From Actinomadura hibisca NBRC 15177 (lineage in GTDB: Bacteria; Actinomycetota; Actinomycetes; Streptosporangiales; Streptosporangiaceae): a stretch of 64,000 nt of DNA. A program made the translations under genes and the position numbers. The notes below the pieces were generated by a model. The model had not been told where the DNA came from and did no database searches. It saw nothing but the letters and a program-made list of their open reading frames with translations. Of this stretch, positions 35,357 to 43,781 are shown piece by piece. Where the stretch lies: contig NZ_BCRO01000011.1 in assembly GCF_001552635.1 (NCBI RefSeq), forward strand, positions 1-64,000, in the 5' to 3' direction. Within the stretch, counting starts at the first letter, position 1. Each line of letters starts with the position of its first letter.

Positions 35357-35832
35357 CCGACGACCACCGGCGAGCCGCACGCCGGCTCGTGCTGGTGCCC
35401 GCCTCGCGGCAGTGTCAACGCCGCGCCCGCGGCCAGCACGAGCCCGGTCGCCGCGAGCAGCATGCTCCACCGCATTCCGGCCAGGAACGTGCTCGCCCCC
35501 GCCAGCAGCGCCCCGAAGACCGCCACCGCGAGCGCCCCGCCGACCTGGCGGGCGGTGTTGAGCATGGCGGACGCGATGCCCGCCCGGTCGGCGGGCACCG
35601 CGTCGAGCAGCAGTGCGGTCAGCGCGGGCACCGCGAGCGCCCCGCCGAGGCCGACCGGCACCATCAGCGCCGCCACCGCCCACACCTCGGTGTGCGCGCC
35701 GATCCTGGTCAACGCCATCAGCCCGGCCGTCCCGAGCAGTAGTCCTGCCACGATCGGCACCCGCGGGCCGAACCGCCCGGCCAGCCTCACCGAGGCCAGG
35801 TTCACCACTGCGACCAGCGCCGTCAGGGGCAT
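35335..35832 (-). pseudogene. DHA2 exporter, C-terminal fragment
   Basis: The frame gives 165 residues of an MFS drug exporter from PLTALVAVVNLASVRLAGRF to the C-terminus, containing about the last five membrane helices. Some 310 N-terminal residues are absent. Codon bias is good right up to 35,830, where the sequence switches to the coding strand of a MarR gene. An isolated five-helix piece cannot transport, so I call it a pseudogene. Confidence 0.8.
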
Positions 35833-36097
35833 CCACCCGCCGGAGTCGTTCGGGCGCGTCCATCACCTGCCGAAGGAGCGGCTGGCCGCCGTCATGGACG
35901 GCCTGCGCGAGCGCGGCCTCGTCGACGCCGACGGCCGGTTCACCGACGCCGGCCGCGAGCTCAAGCAACGCATCGAGACCCTGACCGACGAGCTGGCCGC
36001 CCCGCCGTACGAGGCCCCGTCACCCGCCGAGCTCAACGAACTGGCCGCCGAGCTCGAACCCATCACCGCGAAGCTGGTGGCCGCGGGTTCGCGGTGA
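35831..36097 (+). pseudogene. MarR-family regulator, C-terminal fragment
   Basis: The last 88 residues of a MarR-type regulator: PPESFGRVHHLPKERLAAVM, DGLRERGLVDADGRFTDAGR and the C-terminal dimerisation helix to AAGSR. The wing signature is kept but about 60 N-terminal residues, including the first helices, are missing. It faces the exporter fragment head to head, so a single deletion took the 5' ends of both genes and their promoter. The GTG and ATG codons inside have no ribosome binding site. Confidence 0.75.
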
Positions 36098-36142
36098 CGA
36101 GCGGCGACCGGCAGGACGAGGGGACCCCGCTCGGCGGCGGGC

Positions 36143-36589
36143 TCAGGTGCAGGCGTCGGTGATGGCTGCGGGGTCCCAGTAGAACGGGCGGCATTCGAGC
36201 ATCCGCCCGTCGCGCACCTTGATGAGCTGGACGATGTGGGTCTCGACGTCGCGTCCGGTGGCCCGGGACCGGAACCGGACGCGGTTGCCGACCACGACGG
36301 TGTCGCCGTCGCCCCAGTGCTGCTGGTCGAGGAACTCCATCGACTCCCAGGTCTCGGCGAAAGCGGCCAGGAAGCGTTCCATGCCGTCGTGGCCGCGCCA
36401 GGTCCCGGTGCCGGTGAACGGCAGGCCGGGTGCCTGGTGCAGCACCACGTCCGGGTCGAGGTGGACGGCGACCTCTTGGTAGTCGGCCTTGCCGTACCCG
36501 CCCGCGGCCACGTAGGCGGCCTCGGCCGCGTAGAACCTCTCCATGACCGACCAGGCGTCGGTTGCGGCGGAATGCGTCTTCGATGTCAT
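36143..36589 (-). CDS. SnoaL-like NTF2-fold protein
   Basis: A 148-residue protein with the NTF2-like cone fold of SnoaL and ketosteroid isomerase relatives: AWSVMERFYAAEAAYVAAGG, then HLDPDVVLHQAPGLPFTGTG with the usual buried His and the central beta sheet VVVGNRVRFRSRATGRDVE. Function (isomerase, cyclase, hydrolase or ligand binding) cannot be fixed. Single gene; the next gene on this strand, at 36647, is 57 bp upstream. Confidence 0.83.
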   Translation of the reverse strand: MTSKTHSAATDAWSVMERFYAAEAAYVAAGGYGKADYQEVAVHLDPDVVLHQAPGLPFTGTGTWRGHDGMERFLAAFAETWESMEFLDQQHWGDGDTVVVGNRVRFRSRATGRDVETHIVQLIKVRDGRMLECRPFYWDPAAITDACT

Positions 36590-36646
36590 GGGACCAACGA
36601 TCCCGGCCGCCAGGCGGCGGGCGCTGGCGAGAAAACGACAGGAAGT

Positions 36647-36892
36647 TCACGGCCCGGATGGGGGCGTCGCGTAGCCGTGCAGGAAGTAGGCGTTGCCCGG
36701 TACGGGAGGCGGGCACGACAGGACCCGGAACAGCGTGGGCCAGTGCCGTTCCCGAATCGGATATTCGAAGGTGAGCCACTCATCGTCGCCGTAGTCGAAC
36801 AGATCGCGGATCTGTAGCAGTTGGCGGTGGGACACCAGGAAGGTTCCGGCGAGTTCATCGTCGGGACCGAACCACACCAGCTCCCAGCCCAT
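36647..36892 (-). CDS. small hypothetical protein
   Basis: An 81-residue, tryptophan- and aromatic-rich soluble protein (MGWELVWFGPDDELAGTF, then WLTFEYPIRERHWPTLFRVL). It has good coding bias and looks like a compact domain. It may be part of the DUF7683-like small proteins seen near toxin or immunity genes, but I am not sure. No signal peptide. Confidence 0.6.
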   Translation of the reverse strand: MGWELVWFGPDDELAGTFLVSHRQLLQIRDLFDYGDDEWLTFEYPIRERHWPTLFRVLSCPPPVPGNAYFLHGYATPPSGP

Positions 36893-36950
36893 GTCCCTCG
36901 GTCGGGCGGCGTCCTGTTGATCGATGGTGTTCCTCCCGGTGGTGTCCGGT

Positions 36951-37466
36951 TCAGTCGTTGGGCGTGGTTTTGCGGCGGGCGCGGTAGGCGGCGACGGTGG
37001 TCCGGCTGGCGCAGGTGTTGGAGCAGAAGCGGCGGCTGCGGTTGCGGGAGTCGTCGACGTGGAAGCGGGCGCAGCCGTCCGCCTGGCATCGGCCCACGGT
37101 GACGTCGGGATCCCCGCAGATCACGTGGGCGAGCGCGGCGGCGCAGCTGCGGCCGAGCCAGGCGATGGGGCTTTCTCCGTCGTGGGCGAAGTGCAGGTGC
37201 GCTCCGCCGCTCTCGTCGTGCGTGCTCACGTACAGCACGGGCGGGAACTGCTCCAGGAGCTGGTTGACGGGCGTGATCGGGCCTCCGTCCGCCACGGCCG
37301 CGACCGCGTCGTGCAGGGGAGGGAGGAGTTTCGCGAGCGAGTCGGCGTCCGGTTCGGTGACGCGGTGCTGGACGAAGAACTCCCGCCGCAGGTCACTGGG
37401 GCCGTCACCGTTGACCAGCTCGACGGCCAGCCTGGTCAGATTGCCTATGTAGGCGACATGACGCAC
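36951..37466 (-). CDS. ABATE/CGNR zinc-finger regulator
   Basis: A 171-residue protein. The N-terminal ABATE domain opens NLTRLAVELVNGDGP, and the C-terminal CGNR-type zinc finger reads CQADGCARFHVDDSRNRSRR followed by FCSNTCASRTTVAAYRARR with four cysteines; the CGNR signature itself is CASR here. The family is annotated as stress-induced transcription regulators. GTG at 37466 is preceded by GGGAGG and AGGTGG. It diverges from a TPR-like gene with only 36 bp between the starts. Confidence 0.85.
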   Translation of the reverse strand: MRHVAYIGNLTRLAVELVNGDGPSDLRREFFVQHRVTEPDADSLAKLLPPLHDAVAAVADGGPITPVNQLLEQFPPVLYVSTHDESGGAHLHFAHDGESPIAWLGRSCAAALAHVICGDPDVTVGRCQADGCARFHVDDSRNRSRRFCSNTCASRTTVAAYRARRKTTPND

Positions 37467-37502
37467 TTGACCACCTACCTCCCTGTCCGCATAGTAGGCG
37501 GC

Positions 37503-38204
37503 ATGAGCATGAACACCAACTACATTGCCAGAACCGCGGGGACCGCCGCAGCGTCGTTGAAGCGCGCCGGGCTCTGGGACCTCGCGCTGGAGCTGCCGGA
37601 AGGCGGGGCGACGGCGCTGCGAGCGGAGCTTTTGACCGACAGGTTCTTCTGGCGGCTTGACGACCCGGCCGACGCCGAAGCCGCCGTCGCCGCGCTGTCC
37701 CAGGAGGAGCCGACGCTCGGCGGGTTCTATGACGCTCAGCTCGCCTACACCCGCCTGCTCTTCGGCCTCGACCCGCGTCCCGACGACACCGCACGGGTCC
37801 GCGCCGGCTTCTCCGCCGCGACCGGGGACCCACGGGTCGCGAGCTGGGCGACCTTCTGGACGGGCATCATCACCGAGAAGTTCGATGACGCCCCGGAGGC
37901 GGCGAAGGAGCACTACGCCCAGGCCCTCGATTCAGCCGTGCAGGACGAGGACCTCCTGCTGGAGTCCTACGCGATCCGGCACCTGGGCGCGCTGGCCCTG
38001 GAGAACGGCGACGCGTCGGGACTCGACGATCTGCGCAGGTCGTACCAGCTCCGCGCCGCCCTCGGCGCCCGCCCGCAGACGGCGGCCGCGGCGGCCACCT
38101 ATGCCGCCGCACTGCCTCCGGGCACTGAGGCCGGGCAGTTGACCAGGCTCGCCGCGCAAACCGCCCGTGAACTCGGGCTCACCTGGCTGATCAAGAGCCT
38201 GTGA
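37503..38204 (+). CDS. helical repeat (TPR-like) hypothetical protein
   Basis: A 233-residue soluble helical protein with TPR-like helix pairs near residues 115-190 (EAAKEHYAQALDSAVQDEDL, ESYAIRHLGALALENGDASG). No catalytic motif is seen. It diverges from the CGNR regulator, and its stop overlaps the region just before the GNAT gene, so it probably heads a two-gene transcript with that gene. Confidence 0.7.
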   Translation: MSMNTNYIARTAGTAAASLKRAGLWDLALELPEGGATALRAELLTDRFFWRLDDPADAEAAVAALSQEEPTLGGFYDAQLAYTRLLFGLDPRPDDTARVRAGFSAATGDPRVASWATFWTGIITEKFDDAPEAAKEHYAQALDSAVQDEDLLLESYAIRHLGALALENGDASGLDDLRRSYQLRAALGARPQTAAAAATYAAALPPGTEAGQLTRLAAQTARELGLTWLIKSL

Positions 38205-38233
38205 GGGCGCCTGACGTGCCGGAGGAGGCTGCG

Positions 38234-38785
38234 ATGCGCTACACGGATTTCACGCTGGACGACGGTGACCTGCGGCTCCGTACCCTGGACGCCGCCGACG
38301 CCGCGCTGCTGGTCGAGGCCACGAGCGCGGAACCGGGACGGGCACTGTGGGGCTCTCCACCACTCGGGCCCTACTCGTTGCGCGATGCGGAAGCGGCACT
38401 GGCTGATTGGAATCCCGCTGCGGGAGGCCAGTTCAGCCTGGGCGTCATACGGGACGGGAGGTTGCTCGGCGCGGTCGGGTTGATACCGGAGCGTCCGGGG
38501 AGCATCGAGTTGGCGTACTGGCTGCGGCCGGAGGAGCGGGGCAAGGGCATCGCCTCCCGCGCCGTGCTCGCCGCGACGTTGTGGGCTCACGACGAACTCG
38601 CCGTCCCTCGGGTCTGGCTGGAGATCTACCCGGACAACGAGCCTTCATTACGGCTGGCGGAACGTGTCGGTTACCGGTTCGAGCAGCGCGTTCCACGGCA
38701 CTGCCACGATGCCGAGCAGGACGTCTGGCATGACTGCCTCATCTGGAGCCACGGCAGCGCTCCAGCACGACTTCCGGTGGGCTAA
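38234..38785 (+). CDS. GNAT-family N-acetyltransferase (RimJ/RimL-like)
   Basis: A 183-residue acetyltransferase of the RimJ/RimL subgroup. The acetyl-CoA loop is RPEERGKGIASRAVLAATLW (Q/RxxGxG/A), preceded by SIELAYWL and followed by RVWLEIYPDNEPSLRLAERV. The ATG at 38234 is chosen because GGAGGAGG stands five bases before it; the frame extends to a GTG at 38201. Substrate is likely a protein N-terminus or small amine, not decidable here. It follows the TPR-like gene by 29 bp. Confidence 0.87.
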   Translation: MRYTDFTLDDGDLRLRTLDAADAALLVEATSAEPGRALWGSPPLGPYSLRDAEAALADWNPAAGGQFSLGVIRDGRLLGAVGLIPERPGSIELAYWLRPEERGKGIASRAVLAATLWAHDELAVPRVWLEIYPDNEPSLRLAERVGYRFEQRVPRHCHDAEQDVWHDCLIWSHGSAPARLPVG

Positions 38786-38838
38786 GCCGAGCAGCTCCGT
38801 TTGACCTTGACACGGTGACAACGTCTTTACTGTTCCTC

Positions 38839-39495
38839 ATGACCACGAATATGACGCGTGCCCTCCGGGCGCTGGAGAGCAACGACCCGTCGGTCCGGAT
38901 GCAGGCGGCGATGGCGGTCGGCACGGCCCCGGATCCGGACTTCGTCGGCAGGCTCATCGAGCGCTGCGCGATCGAGCCCGAGTTCTACGTGCGCGAGATG
39001 CTGACGTGGGCGCTCACCCGCCACCCGGCGTCGGCGACGGTCCCGCCGCTCATCGGCGAGGTCCGCTCGGAGCGTGCGCAGGCGCGGAGCCAGGCGCTGC
39101 ACACGCTGTCCAAGATCGGGGATCGGCGGGCGTGGCCGGTGATCACACCGGCGCTGCTGTCCGACGCCGACGACGAGGTGGCCCGGACCGCCTGGCGCGC
39201 GGCGGTCGTGCTCGTGCCTGAAGGTGAGGAACGCGAGTTGGTCCTAGTGTTGGCGACGCAGCTCGGGCGCGGCGAATGCGAGACGCAGTTGAGCCTCAGC
39301 CGGGCACTGATCGCGCTCGGGGAGGCGATGTTGCCGACACTGAGCGCCGCGACGACGAATCCCGACCCTCGCGTGCGCGCGCACGCGATCGCCACGGAAC
39401 AGCTGTGGCGCAACCCGGATACCAGGTTCGAGCTCGCGATCGAGGAGGCGAAGCGCGTCGTGGCCCTCGGCGGGGGCGGTCAGGAGGGACGGTAG
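38839..39495 (+). CDS. HEAT-repeat protein
   Basis: A 218-residue all-helical protein made of HEAT repeats: ALRALESNDPSVRMQAAMAV, LIGEVRSERAQARSQALHTL and LSAATTNPDPRVRAHAI. I start at ATG 38839; a GTG at 38815 is in frame. It ends four bases before a MerR gene that itself carries HEAT repeats, so the two are co-transcribed and their products may bind each other. Confidence 0.8.
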   Translation: MTTNMTRALRALESNDPSVRMQAAMAVGTAPDPDFVGRLIERCAIEPEFYVREMLTWALTRHPASATVPPLIGEVRSERAQARSQALHTLSKIGDRRAWPVITPALLSDADDEVARTAWRAAVVLVPEGEERELVLVLATQLGRGECETQLSLSRALIALGEAMLPTLSAATTNPDPRVRAHAIATEQLWRNPDTRFELAIEEAKRVVALGGGGQEGR

Positions 39496-39498
39496 GCA

Positions 39499-40524
39499 GT
39501 GTTGATCGGTGATGTCGCGCGACGGTCCGGCGTCAGCGCCCGCATGCTCCGGCACTACGAGTCGCTCGGGCTGGTCCGGCCGACGGGCCGTACCGGCTCC
39601 GGCTACCGGGAGTACTCCAGCGAGAACATCCGGCGGATCTTCCACATCGAGAGCCTGCGGTCGCTGGGCCTGTCCCTGCGCGACGTCGGGCGCGCGCTCG
39701 ACGACCCCGGCTTCGCGCCCGCCGAGCTCGTCGACGACCTCATCCGCCAGACGCGGGACCGCATCGCGGCGGAGACGGAGCTGCTCACGCGGCTCCAGCG
39801 GATCGATGCCGCGGAACCCGCCGGATGGGAGGACGTGCTCCAGGTCGTCGCGCTCCTCCAGGCGCTGGGGTCGAAGAACGCGGGGGCACGGCAGCGCGCG
39901 GCCCTGGCCGCGGTCGAGGACGTTCCCGTGCCGGTGGAGGCGCTGGTCGAGGCCGTGCTGAGCGAGCCGGACCCGAACGTGGCCGGGGCCCTTCGCTGGG
40001 CGCTGGCGCGGACGGGGGAGGACGGGCTGGCGCTGCTGGCGGAGGGGCTCGGCTCACCTGTGGCCGAGGTGCGGAAACGTGCCGTCCAGTCCATCGCCGA
40101 GATGCCGGGCGGTGCGGCGACCGCCCTGTTGCGGAAGGCCCTCACGAATCCCGACGCCGTGGTCCGCGGGTACGCGGCTCTGGCGCTCGGGGGGCGCGGC
40201 GTGGCGGACGCGGTCCCGACGCTCATCGACATGATCGTCGAGGAGCGGAACGACGTCGACGCGGCCGACGCGCTGGGCACGCTGGCGAGCGATCCCGCGC
40301 TGGCGGACCGGATCGCGGCCGGGCTCGTCGACCGCCTGTCCGGCGACGCCGTCGGCACGCCCGCACGCCGACGGCTGACGCAGGCGCTCGCGGACATTCC
40401 GGGGGCTCTGACGGCACGTGCCCTCGAAGATCTGTCGCATGATGCAGACCGTGCCATCGCGCTCACCGCTAGCTACCTTCTGAAGCTGCGCGACGCGAGG
40501 CCGGATCAGACGTTTGGGCCGTAG
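39499..40524 (+). CDS. MerR-family regulator fused to HEAT repeats
   Basis: A 341-residue protein. Residues 1-70 are a MerR winged helix (LIGDVARRSGVSARMLRHYE, GYREYSSENIRRIFHI), followed by the usual dimerisation helix to about 115. Residues about 125-335 are HEAT repeats (DPNVAGALRWALARTGEDGL, SPVAEVRKRAVQSIAEMPGG, NPDAVVRGYAALALGGRG) in place of a ligand domain. The GTG start follows GGAGGG. It is coupled to the HEAT-repeat gene upstream. The HEAT part probably senses a protein partner, not a small molecule (inference). Confidence 0.87.
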   Translation: MLIGDVARRSGVSARMLRHYESLGLVRPTGRTGSGYREYSSENIRRIFHIESLRSLGLSLRDVGRALDDPGFAPAELVDDLIRQTRDRIAAETELLTRLQRIDAAEPAGWEDVLQVVALLQALGSKNAGARQRAALAAVEDVPVPVEALVEAVLSEPDPNVAGALRWALARTGEDGLALLAEGLGSPVAEVRKRAVQSIAEMPGGAATALLRKALTNPDAVVRGYAALALGGRGVADAVPTLIDMIVEERNDVDAADALGTLASDPALADRIAAGLVDRLSGDAVGTPARRRLTQALADIPGALTARALEDLSHDADRAIALTASYLLKLRDARPDQTFGP

Positions 40525-41471
40525 CCGGTGCACTCCGGCTTGAACCCCGGTTCGTCGGGCCCGAGCTCGTTGCTGATGATCTGCATGATCGGGCCGTCGA
40601 ACGACATGCCGGAGTGGCTCACGGGATCGTTAGGGCACAGGTCCTGGAGCAGGATGTTGGTGGAGTCGCCGCCGTGGAGGAACGAGTTCGTCAGCGGGGT
40701 GACCGTGGTGTCGTGCGTGGTCGCGATGGTCAGGTAGCGCACGCCGGGAACGGTGTCCCCGTCGGCGAACAGCGCCTTCTGGAAGTCCGACCCCTCCTGC
40801 TGCTGCACGTGCGCGGGCGACCCGATGAGGTGGTAGAAGCCGTTGACCAGCCCCAGCACGCCCAGCGACCGGCCGAGGTCGACCAGCCCGCCCAGGGTCG
40901 TGCCGTGGTTGGTCGGGCCGAGCGCGATCAGCGTGCGCACCTTGGCCGCGCCGCCGAGCCGCTTGATGTAGTAGTTCGGCATCATCCCGCCCTGGGAGCC
41001 GCCGATCACGTCGACCTCGGCGGCTCCGGTGGCGGCCAGCACCCTGTCCACGAACGCGCGCATGGTGCGGGCCGACCGCGCGATGTCGCCGAGCCCGTAG
41101 ATGTGGCCGAGGCTGGAGTACGTCTCGCCGTAGTTGAAGCCGTAGACGCAGTACCCGGCGTTGGCCAGGGTGGGGGCGATCATGGCTCCGGCCGCGCCGA
41201 AGTTGGACGTCGTGCCGTGCACGATCACCACGGGGCGGGGGTGCTCGGCGGACGGTTCGCAGGACCAGATGTTGGCGCCGGGGACCGCGTCCGGGCTGAG
41301 GAAGAAGTTCCTGATCGAGGTGCTCAGGTCGCCTACGGGATAGGTGGTCTCCGCTGCGGCGGGGGCCGGGACGGCGGTGGTCAGGGCGGTCGCGGCGCAT
41401 ACCGCCGAAGCGGCGGCGGCGAGCCTGCGCCGGATCTGGTGTCTCCTCAAGGCTGGCTCCTTGGTCTCCAT
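40506..41471 (-). CDS. secreted triacylglycerol lipase/esterase
   Basis: A 321-residue exported alpha/beta hydrolase. The N-terminus is a signal peptide with twin arginines (LRRHQIRRRLAAAASAVCAA, cleavage near AAAE at 40). Active-site elements: oxyanion loop VIVHGTTSNFG, nucleophile GGSQGGM near residue 163, acid and histidine in the C-terminal third (ATTHDTTVTPL, DPVSHSGM). Six or so cysteines likely form disulfides. It resembles actinobacterial class I.2-like/secreted lipases. The gene converges with the MerR-HEAT gene and overlaps it by 19 bp. Confidence 0.87.
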   Translation of the reverse strand: METKEPALRRHQIRRRLAAAASAVCAATALTTAVPAPAAAETTYPVGDLSTSIRNFFLSPDAVPGANIWSCEPSAEHPRPVVIVHGTTSNFGAAGAMIAPTLANAGYCVYGFNYGETYSSLGHIYGLGDIARSARTMRAFVDRVLAATGAAEVDVIGGSQGGMMPNYYIKRLGGAAKVRTLIALGPTNHGTTLGGLVDLGRSLGVLGLVNGFYHLIGSPAHVQQQEGSDFQKALFADGDTVPGVRYLTIATTHDTTVTPLTNSFLHGGDSTNILLQDLCPNDPVSHSGMSFDGPIMQIISNELGPDEPGFKPECTGYGPNV

Positions 41472-41695
41472 GAACTCCGTGGTGCTTCCGTCGGCCGTAG
41501 CCGGACGCGTCGAGGTCGAGCCGGGCGGGGGCGGGCCGGAAGGACGCCGCTCATAAAAACAAAGCTATCTTTTTGGAAATCGGCCGCGCCACTCCGTCCG
41601 CGACAACAAACGCGGCCGGACTGCGCCCCTGGCCACAACCTCGTCCGAACGAAGCCGCGACGGGAAGGCATCGCGCCAGGTCGGCGGCGCGAAGG

Positions 41696-42592
41696 TCAGG
41701 AGGAACCGGTCGCGGTGGCCGCCTGGGCGAGATGGTGTAGAAGCGCGGCGGTCGCGGGAGGGTCGGGCGGGTCCCCGATGACCGCCGTGCTGAGTTCGCG
41801 TGTGTGGCCGGGGAGGGGCACCGCCCTGACGGCGGGGTTGCGCTGCGCTTGTAGGGCCAGGTCAGGGAGGGTGGTGACGCCGAGTCCGGCGGCCACCAGC
41901 GCCTGGACGGCCACGTAGTCGTCGGTCGTGAAGGCGATGTCGGGGGTGAATCCGGCGGCGGCGCAGGCGCGGACGAGGTGTTCGCGGCAGCGTTCGCAAC
42001 CGGTGATCCATCGCCGGTCGGCATGGTCGGCGAGGGTGTCGCCGGGCAGTTCGGCCGGGGTGACCAGGGAGATCTGCTCGGTGCGGAGACGGGTCCGGCG
42101 CAGGCCGTCGTCGGGCGGCGGTGCCGCGCGGTCGGGCGACGGGTAGCCGAACAGGACCGCGACGTCGACCTCGCCTGCCCTCAGCAGCCGGATCGCCTCG
42201 GGAGGTTCGGCCTCGGTGAAACGCAGCTCGACGCCGGGATGGTCGGCCGTGAAGGCAGCCGCCGCGCGCGGGACGAAGGTCCCCAGGGCGGACGGGAACG
42301 CGGCCAGCCGGACCCGGCCGGTGCGCAGGCCGACGTGGGCGGCGAGTTCGGCCTCCACCGCGTCCAGGCGGCCCAGGATCTCTTCCGCCCGTTCGGCCAG
42401 CATCCTGCCGGCGTCGGTCAGGCGGATGCCGCGGCCGACCCGCTGGACCAGCAGGCTGCCGGTTTCGGCCTCCAGCCTGGCCAGATGGTGGCTGACCGAC
42501 GGCTGGGCGTAGTTCAGGGCGCGCGCCGCCGCCGTCACCGAACCGTGCCGGGCGACGGCGGCCAGCACGCGCAGGCGCGTGACGTCGAGCAT
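41696..42592 (-). CDS. LysR-family regulator of the dehydratase gene
   Basis: A 298-residue LysR protein with the helix-turn-helix LRVLAAVARHGSVTAAARAL and QPSVSHHLARLEAETGSLLVQ, then the two-lobed effector domain. It contains two cysteines close together in CERCREHLVRACAAAG. It diverges from the threonine/serine dehydratase-like gene, 79 bp apart, and probably activates it, sensing an amino acid or keto acid. The gap has several CATCGATG/ATTGATG-type repeats near 42598-42615. Confidence 0.88.
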   Translation of the reverse strand: MLDVTRLRVLAAVARHGSVTAAARALNYAQPSVSHHLARLEAETGSLLVQRVGRGIRLTDAGRMLAERAEEILGRLDAVEAELAAHVGLRTGRVRLAAFPSALGTFVPRAAAAFTADHPGVELRFTEAEPPEAIRLLRAGEVDVAVLFGYPSPDRAAPPPDDGLRRTRLRTEQISLVTPAELPGDTLADHADRRWITGCERCREHLVRACAAAGFTPDIAFTTDDYVAVQALVAAGLGVTTLPDLALQAQRNPAVRAVPLPGHTRELSTAVIGDPPDPPATAALLHHLAQAATATGSS

Positions 42593-42671
42593 GCACTCAT
42601 CAATACCATCGATGAATTACCGAGATGACTGGCATTGGACCGATGAGACGTCCGGTCGCGATGCTGAGGGC

Positions 42672-43781
42672 ATGGAACAAGCGCTGCTCGCCGACGTGAT
42701 CGCACCCCGCTTCTCCGACGTGCTGGTTGCCCGGGACGTCCTGGCCCGGCACCTGCCGCCGACCCCGATGTGGTCCTATCCCGCCCTGGACGCCGAGCTG
42801 GGAGCCACCGTCCACATCAAGCACGAGAACGTCCAGCCGGTCGGGGCCTTCAAGGTGCGCGGCGGCCTGGCCCTGCTGGCCGGGTTGTCGCCGGATCAGC
42901 GGGCGCGTGGGCTGGTGACCTATTCGACCGGCAACCACGCCCAGTCGATCGCCTACGCCTGCGCCGCCTTCGACGCGACGTGCACGGTGGTGATGCCGAG
43001 CGCGGTCAGCGCGGAGAAGGTGCGGGCCGTGCGCGCCCTGGGCGGCGAGGTCGTCCCGCACGGGCCCGACATGGCGGCGGCGCAGCGGCACGCCGAGCAG
43101 CTGGCCGGGCGGACCGGCGGGCTGCTGGTCAGTCCGGGCGACACCCCGGCCCTGATCGCCGGGGTCGGCACCGCCTATCTCGAACTCTTCGAGGCCCGGC
43201 CCGATCTCGACGCGTTGCTGGTGCCGGTCGGCAGCGGCACCGGCGCGGCCGCGGCCGTCCTGGTCGCCGCCGAACTCGCCCCGCGCTGCCAGGTGATCGC
43301 CGTCCAGTCGCAGGCCGCACCGGCGGCGCACGACTCGTGGCGGCTGGGCTCCTGCGTCGAGCGCTCCAACCGCACGGCCGCCGAGGGGCTGGCCACCGGG
43401 CGCGGGTTCGCCCTCCCGCAGCAGATCATGCGCTCCGGCCTGGCCGACTTCCTGCTGGTCTCCGACGCCCAGATCGCGCAGGCGCAGCGGCTGCTGGCCA
43501 CGCATGCCCATACCCTCGCCGAAAGCGCCGGTGCTGCGGGGCTCGCCGCGGTCCTCGCCCGGCCCGACCGCTTCGCCGGCCAACGCCTGGCCGTCGTCTG
43601 CACCGGCGGCAACGCCTCCGCCGCCGAGATCGCGGCGCTGGGGAGCACGGCCGAGGGCGACTGGGGCGGAAACGTCGGCGACGGCCGCGCCGCGTCGTCC
43701 GGGGCGGGTGCTCGCGAGCACGACAGCGATCTTGATCATGTGCGTGGGGGCGAGGGGATCAGGGCTGCTCGTGGCCGGTGA
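42672..43781 (+). CDS. threonine/serine dehydratase-like PLP enzyme with run-on C-terminus
   Basis: A fold-type II PLP enzyme. The PLP-lysine motif is PVGAFKVRGGLALL near residue 60, the phosphate-binding loop is PVGSGTGAAAAVLV near 190, and the conserved block VVCTGGNASAAEIAALG lies near residue 320. It would deaminate threonine or serine, or eliminate a related hydroxyamino acid. Family members usually end near that last block (about 320-330 residues). Here about 40 more residues follow, rich in Gly, Asp and Arg, which are antisense to the start of a lost FMN reductase gene. I think the natural stop was removed by a deletion near 43,665. The ATG at 42672 gives the usual start. Confidence 0.85.
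   Translation: MEQALLADVIAPRFSDVLVARDVLARHLPPTPMWSYPALDAELGATVHIKHENVQPVGAFKVRGGLALLAGLSPDQRARGLVTYSTGNHAQSIAYACAAFDATCTVVMPSAVSAEKVRAVRALGGEVVPHGPDMAAAQRHAEQLAGRTGGLLVSPGDTPALIAGVGTAYLELFEARPDLDALLVPVGSGTGAAAAVLVAAELAPRCQVIAVQSQAAPAAHDSWRLGSCVERSNRTAAEGLATGRGFALPQQIMRSGLADFLLVSDAQIAQAQRLLATHAHTLAESAGAAGLAAVLARPDRFAGQRLAVVCTGGNASAAEIAALGSTAEGDWGGNVGDGRAASSGAGAREHDSDLDHVRGGEGIRAARGR
43668..43739 (-). pseudogene. NADPH-dependent FMN reductase, N-terminal remnant
   Basis: Starting at ATG 43739 the minus strand reads MIKIAVVLASTRPGRRG and then AAVADV, the unmistakable N-terminus of NADPH-dependent FMN reductases (flavodoxin-like fold, LxSTRPGRxG phosphate loop). After about 24 residues the similarity stops and the sequence becomes the antisense of the dehydratase gene. 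It lies 20 bp after the monooxygenase stop, where a reductase partner of that flavoprotein would be expected. Confidence 0.7.
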
